Of a DNA stretch of 35,323 bases, positions 18,345 to 26,127 are shown one piece after another. Every line of letters begins with the position of its first letter. Position 1 is the first letter of the stretch. The DNA is from Nitrosopumilus sp. LS_AOA (GTDB lineage: Archaea; Thermoproteota; Nitrososphaeria; Nitrososphaerales; Nitrosopumilaceae), in assembly GCA_001543015.1 (NCBI GenBank), contig LFLC01000029.1, positions 1-35,323 on the forward strand, written 5' to 3'. The notes under the pieces are model-generated. The model was not told the DNA's origin, ran no database searches, and worked only from the letters and a program-made list of their open reading frames with translations. A program made the position numbers and the translations under genes.

Positions 18345-18542
18345 TTATCTGCGTGATTTTCTAACTGTTGCAATTTTCTTTTGTGATCTAGGAGTTTTTG
18401 ATTTAGCACTTGATTTTGATACCTTGCCTTCTTTTTTAGTTATTTTTCCACTTCTTCTTGCTGCTCGAGATGCTTTGGCTCTCATTTTTTGTTGTTCTTT
18501 TTGCTCTTCTATCTCTTTTTTTGTCGGCTTTCTTTGTACCAC
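18345..18542 (-). CDS. Small very basic protein, probably nucleic-acid binding
   Basis: 65 residues from the GTG at 18542. A longer reading to a TTG at 18602 is possible, but a TATA-like element (18571-18566 on the minus strand) sits 26 bases before the GTG, matching a leaderless start. About 40 percent of residues are Lys or Arg, with a helical KKEIEEQKEQQKMRAKASRAARR segment and a Ser/Lys tail ending VRKSRR. It looks like a ribosome- or DNA-associated tail protein. It lacks the winged helix of eS25, which I considered. The family is not recognised. Confidence 0.65.
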   Translation of the reverse strand: MVQRKPTKKEIEEQKEQQKMRAKASRAARRSGKITKKEGKVSKSSAKSKTPRSQKKIATVRKSRR

Positions 18543-18682
18543 GATGATAAAACCCGATAACCGTAGATAAACCCTACCTTGATTCTTTTTTACAAAATAC
18601 AATCAATGTAACAATTGAATTTAGTTACAAACCTCTTGATTGATGATTTAAATTGGATTGAAAGAAAATTTCTCCATTAAAC

Positions 18683-20131
18683 ATGACTACTGCAACTCCA
18701 AGAAAAATAGGAGAAAACCAATATCAAATTGATGCTGATTCAAATTCTGGAATGAGAGTTCCAGTTAGAATTTATGCTGATGAACCATTACTTCAGAAAA
18801 TGTTATCTGATAGAACTATCATGCAGGCAAAAAATGTAGCATCAATTCCAGGAATTGTTGGACAAAGTATAGTTCTACCTGATGGTCATGAAGGATATGG
18901 ATTTCCTGTAGGTGGAGTTGCTGCAATGGATGCAGAAGAGGGAATGATTAGTCCTGGAGGTGTTGGATATGATATTAATTGTGGTGTAAGATTATTGCGT
19001 TCAAATTTAACAGAGAAAGATGTTCGCTCAAAATTAAAAGAATTAGTAACTGATTTGTTTAGTTCAATTCCATCAGGAGTTGGCTCTAAAGGTTCAGTAA
19101 GACTTACTCCTTCACAACTAGATGAAGTTTTAGTTAAAGGAGTTAATTGGGCAATTGACAATGGTTATGGTTCATCTGATGATGCAGATGTGTGCGAAGA
19201 GAATGGTCAAATTCAAAATGCAGATCCTAACAAAGTTTCAGATAAAGCAAGAAAAAGAGGAGCACCGCAACTAGGAAGTTTGGGTTCTGGAAATCATTTT
19301 CTTGAAGTACAAAAAGTTTCAGAGATACATGATGAGGAAGCAGCAAATAGAATGGGACTCAAAGAGGGAACAATCACTGTTTTAATTCATTGTGGTTCTA
19401 GAGGATTTGGTCATCAAGTGTGTAGTGATTATCTTAGAGTAGCAGAACAAGCAATGGAGAAGTATAATATCAATTTGCCAGACCGAGAACTTGCATGTGT
19501 TCCAAATAATTCTGAAGAAGGTGAATCTTATAGAGCAGCAATGTTTGCTGCATTAAATTTTGCATGGAGTAACAGACAGATGCTAACTCATTGGACTAGA
19601 AAATCTATTGAACGTGTGTTTAATCAATCAGAATCTGATCTTGATATGAAATTAGTTTATGATGTTTCACACAACATTGCTAAAGTTGAAAAACACAAAG
19701 TTGATGGTAAAGAAAGAAAAGTTGTTGTTCATAGAAAGGGTGCAACAAGAGCATTTCCTGCAAATCGTGATGAAATTCCATTAAAATATCGTGATTTGGG
19801 TCAACCTGTACTAGTTCCAGGATCTATGGGAACTGCAAGCTGGGTTTTACTTGGGCAACCAAATTCAATGGATTTGAGTTTTGGTTCTACTGCACATGGT
19901 GCAGGAAGAACAATGTCAAGAACAAAGGCTAGACGAAATTTTTCAGAAGAGGATGTCAAAAAATCCCTCAGTGATAAGGGCATATTTATCAAGGCATTAA
20001 CCCGAGATGGCGTTGTGGAGGAAACCCCTCAAGCCTACAAAGACGTTGATGCAGTAGTCAATGTGTCACACAATCTAGGAATAGCCACAAAAGTTGCAAA
20101 ATTGATACCTATAGGGGTGATTAAGGGTTGA
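18683..20131 (+). CDS. rtcB: RNA-splicing ligase RtcB
   Basis: 482 residues, no intein. It joins 2',3'-cyclic phosphate and 5'-OH RNA ends using GTP and Mn2+; in archaea this seals tRNA exons after the splicing endonuclease. The metal and guanylate sites are present: Asp97 and Cys100 (GYDINCGVRLL), GSGNHFLEV, HCGSRGFGHQ, and the guanylylated His405 in TAHGAGR (equivalent to His404 of Pyrococcus RtcB). It begins an operon; its TGA overlaps the TTG of the next gene. The two-intron tRNA-Trp in this window is a natural substrate. Confidence 0.97.
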   Translation: MTTATPRKIGENQYQIDADSNSGMRVPVRIYADEPLLQKMLSDRTIMQAKNVASIPGIVGQSIVLPDGHEGYGFPVGGVAAMDAEEGMISPGGVGYDINCGVRLLRSNLTEKDVRSKLKELVTDLFSSIPSGVGSKGSVRLTPSQLDEVLVKGVNWAIDNGYGSSDDADVCEENGQIQNADPNKVSDKARKRGAPQLGSLGSGNHFLEVQKVSEIHDEEAANRMGLKEGTITVLIHCGSRGFGHQVCSDYLRVAEQAMEKYNINLPDRELACVPNNSEEGESYRAAMFAALNFAWSNRQMLTHWTRKSIERVFNQSESDLDMKLVYDVSHNIAKVEKHKVDGKERKVVVHRKGATRAFPANRDEIPLKYRDLGQPVLVPGSMGTASWVLLGQPNSMDLSFGSTAHGAGRTMSRTKARRNFSEEDVKKSLSDKGIFIKALTRDGVVEETPQAYKDVDAVVNVSHNLGIATKVAKLIPIGVIKG

Positions 20132-20538
20132 GTGAGGATTCAGAACTTGAACGACTAAAAGCAAAACGTCTAGCTGAAATGCAAAAAAATATTTCTTCAC
20201 AAAAAGAACAAGAATCATTACCAGAACCAACACAAAAACCTCAAGAAAATCCTCGAGATTTATTGGTGGCAAAATTAGGTTATAGAGGATTAGAAGTTTT
20301 AGAAAATGCAGAATATCAATTTCCAAATGAAACTAAAATGTTAATTCAAAAATTATTTGAATTAATTAAGAGTGGTGAAATTAATGAATCCTTTGATGGT
20401 GGACAACTCTTAGCATTGTTTAGATCAATTGGATTGAGTGTTAAAATGAAAACAAAAATCAACGTTGAACAAGATGGAAAATTTGTTTCCCTAAGTGACA
20501 AACTAAGTACACAATCATCTGATGACCGTGATGATTAA
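20128..20538 (+). CDS. PDCD5-like DNA-binding protein
   Basis: 136 residues, TTG start overlapping the rtcB stop. The N-terminus (ELERLKAKRLAEMQKN) and the helical core (LGYRGLEVLENAEYQFPNET, MLIQKLFELIKSGEI, then DGGQLLALFRSIG) follow the PDCD5/TFAR19 pattern of archaeal double-stranded DNA-binding proteins. A hydrophilic C-terminal extension (residues ~105-136) goes beyond the usual ~110 residues. Being between rtcB and another small gene suggests a role in RNA or DNA metabolism. Assignment is moderate because the core is divergent. Confidence 0.7.
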   Translation: MSEDSELERLKAKRLAEMQKNISSQKEQESLPEPTQKPQENPRDLLVAKLGYRGLEVLENAEYQFPNETKMLIQKLFELIKSGEINESFDGGQLLALFRSIGLSVKMKTKINVEQDGKFVSLSDKLSTQSSDDRDD

Positions 20539-20849
20539 TGAGCAGAATTTTAGAAATTGGAACAAGAAATTATTTAGATGATTTATTGTCAATCAAAAAA
20601 GCACTTTCACATATAGAAACACTTGTTGATGCACACAATGGATATGAAATTAGTGAACCAGAACCAAAATTTGGATGGACATTTTTTAAATTATCCTTTA
20701 AACCAAATTTACAAAACGGTATTGAGGAAAAATTTTCTGACATGTTGGCAAAATATGACAAATATACTCCACATGAAAAATTTGCAGACTTTATTTCTGA
20801 TTATTTTACTTCAAAGGGTATTAATGTAAAAGTAAGACTAGTCGACTAA
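20538..20849 (+). CDS. Hypothetical protein, last gene of the rtcB operon
   Basis: 103 residues, alpha/beta, with [15 protein letters not shown] and a C-terminal strand [10 protein letters not shown]. The family is not recognised. It starts at an ATG overlapping the previous stop (TAATG), so it is translated with rtcB and the PDCD5-like gene. It ends within the convergent uS11 gene (four-base overlap). Confidence 0.78.
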   Translation: MSRILEIGTRNYLDDLLSIKKALSHIETLVDAHNGYEISEPEPKFGWTFFKLSFKPNLQNGIEEKFSDMLAKYDKYTPHEKFADFISDYFTSKGINVKVRLVD

Positions 20850-21388
20850 ACTCTTCTTCCTCTTTTTCCACCTTTCTTTCTAGTGGTGTCATGAGGAATC
20901 GGTGTAACATCATCTATTCTTCCAATTTTAAATCCACCTCTTGCTAATGCTCTAATTGCAGCTTGTGCACCTGGACCAGGAACTCTGGAACCAACTCCAC
21001 CTACTGCACGAACTCTGATATGAAATCCTGTGAATCCTTTAGTTCTTGTAGATTCTACCACAGCATTTGCAGCTTTCATTGCAGCAAATGGTGATGATTC
21101 ATATCTATCAGCATTAACATGAATACCGCCAGAACTGATGGCAACTGTTTCGCCACCTGTAAGGTCAGTCATGTGAATAATTGTATTATTGTAACTACTG
21201 TAAATGTGAGCAATTCCCCATTTTTCGGGACCTTCTTTTTTTGTCTCTGGTTGATTCTTTGCTTCTACTTTGGTCTCTGATTTTACTTTCTCAACTTCTT
21301 CAGTCTTTTCAACTGTTTCTTCAGTTTTCTCAACTTCTTCAGTCTTTTCAACTGCTTTTTCTTCTACTTGAGCCTCAATTTCAGACAA
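20846..21388 (-). CDS. rps11: Small-subunit ribosomal protein uS11 with acidic N-terminal extension
   Basis: 180 residues. The conserved core starts near residue 56 ([19 protein letters not shown]) and ends in [16 protein letters not shown], binding 16S rRNA at the platform. The first ~55 residues are an added Glu/Lys/Thr-rich stretch of repeats (VEKTEE), absent from typical uS11. TTG at 21388 is the available start; the extension has no other good start. The core is intact. The extension is discussed as a finding. Confidence 0.95.
   Translation of the reverse strand: MSEIEAQVEEKAVEKTEEVEKTEETVEKTEEVEKVKSETKVEAKNQPETKKEGPEKWGIAHIYSSYNNTIIHMTDLTGGETVAISSGGIHVNADRYESSPFAAMKAANAVVESTRTKGFTGFHIRVRAVGGVGSRVPGPGAQAAIRALARGGFKIGRIDDVTPIPHDTTRKKGGKRGRRV
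21288..21354 (-). repeat. 39-bp period repeat in the uS11 extension
   Basis: Bases 21288-21315 recur exactly at 21327-21354 (28 bases identical, period 39, 13 codons). They encode the repeated VEKTEEVEK-type segments of the uS11 N-terminal extension. Confidence 0.85.
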
Positions 21389-21504
21389 TGTCTACTCACG
21401 CCTTAAAGGGTTTAAAAAACATTGATTTCTCAAATCATTCTAAATTTGATAAATTGGTATGAAATTGATTATTCTTCATATATTGTAATAATTGAGTACT
21501 TTTG

Positions 21505-21822
21505 ATGACATCAATTATTTTGATGGCAATTGGTATTGGGATTGCAACAGTTTTACTTGGTTCAGCTGCTATGCATTTTCTGATCCCATCTGATGATGTT
21601 CTGTCTCCACAAGAAAAAAAATGTCAACAAATTGCAAATGAAGGATATAAAATTCACACAATTTATCCTGATTCTAGTCCTGATGAACTTTTAGAAAAAG
21701 ATATGAAACGATTGTTATATCTTGATAATTTATGGATGAAGGAATGTGTTTCTGTTTTATCTGCTGATTCAGTCTTTAGTATAATAAATAATGTAGAACG
21801 AGATTTTTCTCACAACGAATAA
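21505..21822 (+). CDS. Small secreted or membrane-anchored hypothetical protein
   Basis: 105 residues from the ATG at 21505 (a TTG lies just before it at 21502). An N-terminal hydrophobic helix (residues ~3-27, SIILMAIGIGIATVLLGSAA) precedes a helical soluble domain with two Cys (KKCQQIA and KECVSV), likely extracytoplasmic. The family is not recognised. It converges with the ThiL-like gene without overlap. Confidence 0.68.
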   Translation: MTSIILMAIGIGIATVLLGSAAMHFLIPSDDVLSPQEKKCQQIANEGYKIHTIYPDSSPDELLEKDMKRLLYLDNLWMKECVSVLSADSVFSIINNVERDFSHNE

Positions 21823-22773
21823 TTATTTGAAATGTTTCCATCCTAAATCTTTTAAACTAATATTTTTATTATTTTCTTGTACAAAAACACCACTACCTAA
21901 AGTTACATAACCAATTTCAATGATTGGTGTTTTGAGAAGTTTTGCATTTTTTAAAATTCTTTGCCTGTATTTTGGATTCACTGTAAATACAAACTCATAT
22001 TCCTCCCCCCCATGGAACACTAAGTCATTTAAATTAAATTTTTGAGATTTTGCGTGTTCTTCTAAATCTTTTTTTGATGGAATATTATTTATCACAAATT
22101 TCTTTTTGCTTTGTTTTGACATTTCATTTAATGTAGTAGATAACCCATCACTAGAATCCATTGATGAGGAGAAATATTTTTTATTTTTTATTCCAAAATT
22201 GAGTTTCGGTTTTGGGTTTATTACTGATTGAATTGATTTTTTAACAAATCCTGCTTTACCTTTTTTCTTTCCAAGAAGAATATTCAAGCCTGCAGCTGTA
22301 TAACCAAATGGCCCTGTAACAAATATCAAGTCATTTTTTTTAGAGCCTTTTCTACTTACAATGGTATTAGTTTCTCCAAAAATACACACATTAAACACAA
22401 TTTCCTTGCCTGCATTGGTATCTCCACCAAGTATTGAAATTCCATATTCATTACATGCTTTTTTGAATCCATTGGAAATATCATTAATTTTTGAGCGTGA
22501 AATATTCTTTGGTAAATTTATAGAAATTATTCCATATTGAGGCTTGATTCCCTTTGCAGCAAAATCACTTACACATGCAACAATGCTTTTTCTTGCAGCA
22601 TCAAACAATTTCATTTTTGATGGAATATCTGTACTTTCTACAAGTGTATCTGTTTTTACAGCAATTGTGGTTTTACCTATATTAAAAAATTCAACATCCT
22701 CTGAAACAAATTTCTTATTGCCAAATTTTCTCTGGAAAATTTTGATTATTGATGATTCATCTAATTTTGTCAT
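21823..22773 (-). CDS. thiL: Thiamine-monophosphate kinase (ThiL-like)
   Basis: 316 residues, PurM/ThiL superfamily. It would phosphorylate thiamine monophosphate to the diphosphate cofactor. Seen: KTDTLVESTDIP (metal and substrate binding, normally with an Asp pair), FAAKGIKPQYGIISI, the Asp-rich GGDTNAG motif, TGPFGYTAAGLNIL, SMDSSDGLSTTL and FHGGEEYEFVF. All are in family order. The N-terminal DD pair is less clear than usual, so substrate specificity is likely but not certain. Its start lies within the end of the upstream mutase gene (17-base overlap), so the two form an operon. Confidence 0.88.
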   Translation of the reverse strand: MTKLDESSIIKIFQRKFGNKKFVSEDVEFFNIGKTTIAVKTDTLVESTDIPSKMKLFDAARKSIVACVSDFAAKGIKPQYGIISINLPKNISRSKINDISNGFKKACNEYGISILGGDTNAGKEIVFNVCIFGETNTIVSRKGSKKNDLIFVTGPFGYTAAGLNILLGKKKGKAGFVKKSIQSVINPKPKLNFGIKNKKYFSSSMDSSDGLSTTLNEMSKQSKKKFVINNIPSKKDLEEHAKSQKFNLNDLVFHGGEEYEFVFTVNPKYRQRILKNAKLLKTPIIEIGYVTLGSGVFVQENNKNISLKDLGWKHFK

Positions 22774-24055
22774 AGCTTTGTTTCACTGATTCTAATGTAT
22801 TCTCTACAATCTTTTTACATTTTTCTTTATCGGTTGATTCTGCTGAAACTCTTATGATGTCTTCAGTATTTGATTTTCTAATCAATACCCAACTATCTTC
22901 ATCTATGATTCCTTTAATTCCATCAAGTGTACTTGTTTCTGAATACTCTTTTGAAAATTTTGAATCCATTTCATCAATTAATTTGTCATGAAAATTTGAA
23001 TCAACATTAATTTTATCTCTTATTTGGAAATAATTTCCCATATAATTTAGAATCTCATTAAATTTTGAAGTTCCTAGCATTGATGCAATTAACCCACTAG
23101 TAAGAATTCCTTCTCTACAATAATTGAACTCAGGTAAGATGAAACCTCCACTACTTCCTTCTCCACCTGCTTGTGCAGATGTTTTTAGCATGAGTTCAAT
23201 GACATTTGCTTCTCCAACTTTTGATCTTTGCACTGTTCCTCCTTTTTCTTTGATAAATTTTTCAATTGATATGCTTGAATCGATACTTAAAACAAATTTT
23301 TTGTATCCTAATTCTAATGATTTTGCAACACCCAACCCTAATGTTACATCTGGAGTTTGTTTTTCTCCATTTCTAACTACAACTAAGCGATCTCCATCTA
23401 AATCATATGCAAACCCAATTTCTTTTTTTATTGACGCTGTTTTCAAATCAATTAATTCATCAGATGTAGGATCAGGTCCTCTTGAGCAGTTTATCAGGTC
23501 TTCATTTAGAACTTGAACTTTACATCCTAGATTTTTTAGCAATTTTGGGGCAAATTCTTTTGCTGCCCCTCCACCAATGTCTATAACAATTTCAGGTTGA
23601 TTTTCAATATTTCCGATAATTTTCTGAGCATCTTCGATATATGATGATGAAATATTTTCCTCAATACCAATTTTTGATTTTAAAATTTCTTGATGTTCAA
23701 TTATTTGTGGTAATTCTTGTTCATTAATCCCCCTTCCATCAATTATGAATTTCAACCCATTCCATTCCATTGGATTGTGTGATGAAGAAATTACTAATCC
23801 CGCACCATACTTTCTAGATTCTCTAAAAACTACTGGAGTTGGAACTGTTTCTAAATTAAATACATCAATTCCATTTTTCATTAAAGCTGCACTGGCAGTA
23901 TCTTTTATCATAGAACCAGTAGGTCTTGTATCTTTTCCAATAACACACTTTTTTGATTTTATTAAAGATGAAAAATTATTACAAAATTCTAACACATCTT
24001 TGAGTTTAAGATCTTCTCCAAATATTCCTCTAATACCTGATATTGTCTTTTTCAA
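22757..24055 (-). CDS. Phosphohexomutase (phosphoglucosamine/phosphomannomutase type)
   Basis: 432 residues, alpha-D-phosphohexomutase family. The phosphoserine is Ser92 in SSSHNP (90-95), the metal loop is DLDGDRLVV near 220, the sugar loop is GEGSSGGF near 307 and the phosphate-binding loop is near the end (IRVSAES). Archaeal homologues make GlcN-1-P or Man-1-P for surface glycans; which substrate this one uses cannot be read. The TTG start at 24055 gives the standard KKTISGIRGIFG N-terminus. Confidence 0.9.
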   Translation of the reverse strand: MKKTISGIRGIFGEDLKLKDVLEFCNNFSSLIKSKKCVIGKDTRPTGSMIKDTASAALMKNGIDVFNLETVPTPVVFRESRKYGAGLVISSSHNPMEWNGLKFIIDGRGINEQELPQIIEHQEILKSKIGIEENISSSYIEDAQKIIGNIENQPEIVIDIGGGAAKEFAPKLLKNLGCKVQVLNEDLINCSRGPDPTSDELIDLKTASIKKEIGFAYDLDGDRLVVVRNGEKQTPDVTLGLGVAKSLELGYKKFVLSIDSSISIEKFIKEKGGTVQRSKVGEANVIELMLKTSAQAGGEGSSGGFILPEFNYCREGILTSGLIASMLGTSKFNEILNYMGNYFQIRDKINVDSNFHDKLIDEMDSKFSKEYSETSTLDGIKGIIDEDSWVLIRKSNTEDIIRVSAESTDKEKCKKIVENTLESVKQSYDKIR

Positions 24056-24108
24056 TTAATCCCATTCTGAGAGACTTTTTATTAACTCTGATGGATTTGT
24101 CCAAACAT

Positions 24109-24182
24109 GCCTTGGTAGCTCAGTCTGGTAGAGCGAACGCCTCGTAAGCGTTAGGTCGCGGGTTCGTACCCCGTCCGAGGCT
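24109..24182 (+). tRNA. tRNA-Thr (anticodon CGT)
   Basis: 74-nt intron-free cloverleaf: acceptor GCCTTGG/CCGAGGC, D arm GCTC/GAGC, anticodon stem AACGC/GCGTT with loop CTCGTAA, T arm GCGGG-TTCGTAC-CCCGT, discriminator T as in archaeal tRNA-Thr. CCA is not encoded. A TATA-like TTTTTATTAA at 24076-24085 is about 28 bases upstream. Confidence 0.96.
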
Positions 24183-24207
24183 TTTATTTTATAAAATAAT
24201 ATTAAAA

Positions 24208-24294
24208 TTAAATTTTTTCTTCATCAAAGGTTTCGATATCTGTTTCTAATTCTATTCCTAAACCTTCCCACCATTGTTTAGTTTGTTCTACCAT
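24208..24294 (-). CDS. Possible 28-residue microprotein
   Basis: The ATG at 24294 is preceded by GGGGAGC and opens an acidic 28-residue frame beginning MVEQTKQWWEGLGIELETD, followed by ETFDEEKI and a stop. It fills part of an otherwise empty 200-base gap after tRNA-Thr. The amphipathic sequence with paired Trp looks protein-like, but at this length chance is possible. Confidence 0.4.
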   Translation of the reverse strand: MVEQTKQWWEGLGIELETDIETFDEEKI

Positions 24295-24382
24295 GCTCCC
24301 CTTATACTAGCGTTAAATTATCCTTTATAGATCTGTCGGTTGATTTTTAGCTGATCGTTTCATAATAACTAACAAAATATTT

Positions 24383-24571
24383 TTAATCCTTTTTTTCTTC
24401 TTGCTTTCTTTTCTTTTTTCTATATATGATTATCATTAGTGCCCCAACTGCACAAATCCAAAATAATATTGATAATCCTGGTTCTATTCCATATGGTCTG
24501 AATACACCAACAAAACCTAATGTCATGATTGCAACTAGAACCAATCCTATTATTTCAAGTAATTTTATCAT
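24383..24571 (-). CDS. Small two-helix membrane protein
   Basis: 62 residues: two membrane helices (~5-25 and ~33-50) separated by RPYGIEPG, ending in a strongly basic tail (YRKKKRKQEEKKD) that should face the cytoplasm. The family is not recognised. The size and the basic tail resemble the divergent small membrane protein beginning at 24633. Confidence 0.65.
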   Translation of the reverse strand: MIKLLEIIGLVLVAIMTLGFVGVFRPYGIEPGLSILFWICAVGALMIIIYRKKKRKQEEKKD

Positions 24572-24632
24572 GATATTCTATTGTAACTATGTAAAATCAA
24601 AAAGATATATGGTTTTGTAAATTATAAAAAAT

Positions 24633-24845
24633 ATGGACAAGTATCTTACAGTAATTCTAATTTTTATGATTGTAGGTATCCCTATTTCATTTGTTAATCC
24701 AAGTACTGGGGAATTACGAGATCCACCTTTCATTGGATTGTTTTATGCTTCAATTGCTGGAATTATCGTAATTATGCTTTACAGTTCATACAAAGAACGA
24801 AAATTACGTCAAAAAGCAAATGCAAAAAGAAGATCTAAAAAATAG
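24633..24845 (+). CDS. Small two-helix membrane protein
   Basis: 70 residues: helix (~5-22, TVILIFMIVGIPISFV), loop NPSTGELRDPPF, second helix (~33-50) and a basic tail (KERKLRQKANAKRRSKK). The architecture is similar to the gene at 24383 on the other strand. Function unknown. It ends three bases before the convergent wHTH gene. Confidence 0.65.
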   Translation: MDKYLTVILIFMIVGIPISFVNPSTGELRDPPFIGLFYASIAGIIVIMLYSSYKERKLRQKANAKRRSKK

Positions 24846-24848
24846 ATT

Positions 24849-25130
24849 TTAAAGTTCTAATCCAAATGATCCTGCAATATTTGAAAAATTTACATATGAT
24901 TCCAAATATTGTCTACCCTTTGATGTTATGACAAAAGTATTTTTTCCATCATATTCTATTTTGTTAATCAGACCTGCACCTGTTAAATTCCCTAAAAATT
25001 TAGATAATCTAGAATGAGATAAGTTTGCCTTTGTTAGAAGAGATGTTGTTTTGATACCTACTTGTCCTGATTGTTCTGTAACTGTAAGTAAATCTGCAAC
25101 GATTTGCATACTAGTTCTATAAGACACCAT
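24849..25130 (-). CDS. Winged helix-turn-helix regulator (HTH_45/ArnR1-like), copy 1
   Basis: 93 residues. The recognition region is TKANLSHSRLSKFLGNLTGAGLI, followed by the wing (EYDGKNTFVITSKGRQYLE) and a C-terminal helix (NFSNIAGSFGLEL). The HTH_45-type fold is widespread in Nitrososphaerota as small one-domain transcription factors. It is clearly paralogous to the protein at 33187 (shared ANxSHSRxS, GLxx, GRxxLxxYxxFxNxAxxFGL). It diverges from the Cys-rich gene at 25214; the 83 bases between them hold both promoters. Confidence 0.88.
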   Translation of the reverse strand: MVSYRTSMQIVADLLTVTEQSGQVGIKTTSLLTKANLSHSRLSKFLGNLTGAGLINKIEYDGKNTFVITSKGRQYLESYVNFSNIAGSFGLEL

Positions 25131-25213
25131 GTGTAATTTAGTTTAAAACTCAGATATAAGGGTATTACCACTCATTCAGATCAGATAAATAAGCTCTGCC
25201 TGATTTTCCAACA

Positions 25214-25801
25214 ATGTCTTCATCTAAATCATCAATTCCTTGGTTTGATGACTTTCTTGGAGTAGCTTACCGATATTATGATCTTCGAATGAATGTTGTT
25301 CCATTATTTACTGAAAGAAAAGAATCCGTGACTCTTTGGAATGATACTATTCATTGGTGGGTAGATCCATCCATTAAAATTCGATTTGTAGAAACTGGTG
25401 ATGATTATTGGTTCATCTTAGGTTCTGATTCACAAAAGCCTGCAACTAATTTGTCTTTTTTCAAAGTGCTACCAAAATCAGAACATTATGAACGATTTAA
25501 GAAAGGACATGGTGGAGAGGCATATTTGAGATTAGGAGTATACCAACAACAAACTCTTGATGATGCAAAAAAAAGTGCAATGTGTGCTTGTAATCATGAA
25601 GCACAAGATCATGATGAAGGTGATGGTGATGTGTGTTTGTATAATGATTGTGATTGTAAAAAATTCACTAGTTTCCAAGTAAATTTATCAAAAAGAAAAA
25701 AAACAATTTCTGATATTAAATTTTTAGATGAAAAAGATGTAAAAGATGATCCGTTAACTTGGAATTGTCTTAATGTTAACAAATATTCAAAACAAAATTA
25801 A
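25214..25801 (+). CDS. Hypothetical protein with a Cys/His-rich metal-binding segment
   Basis: 195 residues. The N-terminal ~120 residues are alpha/beta with several Trp (LWNDTIHWWVDP). Then comes a compact cluster CACNHEAQDHDEGDGDVCL followed by NDCDCKKF (residues ~123-150), which gives four or five Cys plus His as likely zinc or iron ligands. The CxCxH...H...C...CxC arrangement recurs in archaeal proteins of unknown role. The start is ATG at 25214. The stop overlaps the end of the opposite small zinc-finger gene. Confidence 0.72.
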   Translation: MSSSKSSIPWFDDFLGVAYRYYDLRMNVVPLFTERKESVTLWNDTIHWWVDPSIKIRFVETGDDYWFILGSDSQKPATNLSFFKVLPKSEHYERFKKGHGGEAYLRLGVYQQQTLDDAKKSAMCACNHEAQDHDEGDGDVCLYNDCDCKKFTSFQVNLSKRKKTISDIKFLDEKDVKDDPLTWNCLNVNKYSKQN

Positions 25802-25962
25802 TCTAAATGTTTGTTCACTCTAACATGTTCACCTGGATAATAATCACTGAGTTTTTTGGAATAACATTTTCCACAAAGTAACCCTTCTATTTTCCATTCG
25901 TCCATTGCCTTGAATTTAATTTCAATTTTTTCACCACAAATAGTACAATTATTTTTTGACAT
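25798..25962 (-). CDS. Small zinc-finger protein (CxxC...CxxC)
   Basis: 54 residues from the ATG at 25962. Cys6/Cys9 (CTIC) and Cys30/Cys33 (CGKC) form a four-Cys zinc site, with a basic/aromatic C-terminus (SDYYPGEHVRVNKHLD). The stop lies within the stop region of the gene at 25214 on the other strand. The pattern, the start and the tight packing support a real gene. Function unknown; such zinc ribbons often bind nucleic acid or serve as transcription accessory proteins. Confidence 0.72.
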   Translation of the reverse strand: MSKNNCTICGEKIEIKFKAMDEWKIEGLLCGKCYSKKLSDYYPGEHVRVNKHLD

Positions 25963-26059
25963 TGAAGTATTTTTGCTCTTTTTAATCTATATAAAAAACA
26001 TTCTAGAATTATTGTTATTCTAAAAACTATGTTAAATATCACTTGTTTTTATTGAATTT

Positions 26060-26121
26060 AGGTAGGCAGTCTGGCCAATGTAAACCTCCTGCAAGATTTT
26101 TACTTGGTTGGACTACTACCT
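26060..26121. ncRNA. Strong long hairpin downstream of the AIPR-like gene
   Basis: The stem has three parts: AGGTAG (26060-26065) with CTACCT (26116-26121), AGTCTGGCCAA with TTGGTTGGACT (11 pairs, three G-U), and GTAAA with TTTAC. They are separated by a GC/A internal loop and one bulged base, around a 14-base loop starting CCTCC. That is 22 pairs. The flanks AATTT and AAATT can extend it. Seen as minus-strand RNA it lies just after the AIPR stop (26128), so it may be a 3' structure or terminator, or a small RNA. A short mobile repeat (MITE-like) is another possibility. Which strand is transcribed is unknown. Confidence 0.6.
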
Positions 26122-26127
26122 TTAAAA

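Noticed and set aside
18345-18602. Ribosomal protein eS25
   Set aside because: The basic content fits a ribosomal tail, but the winged-helix core of eS25 is absent.
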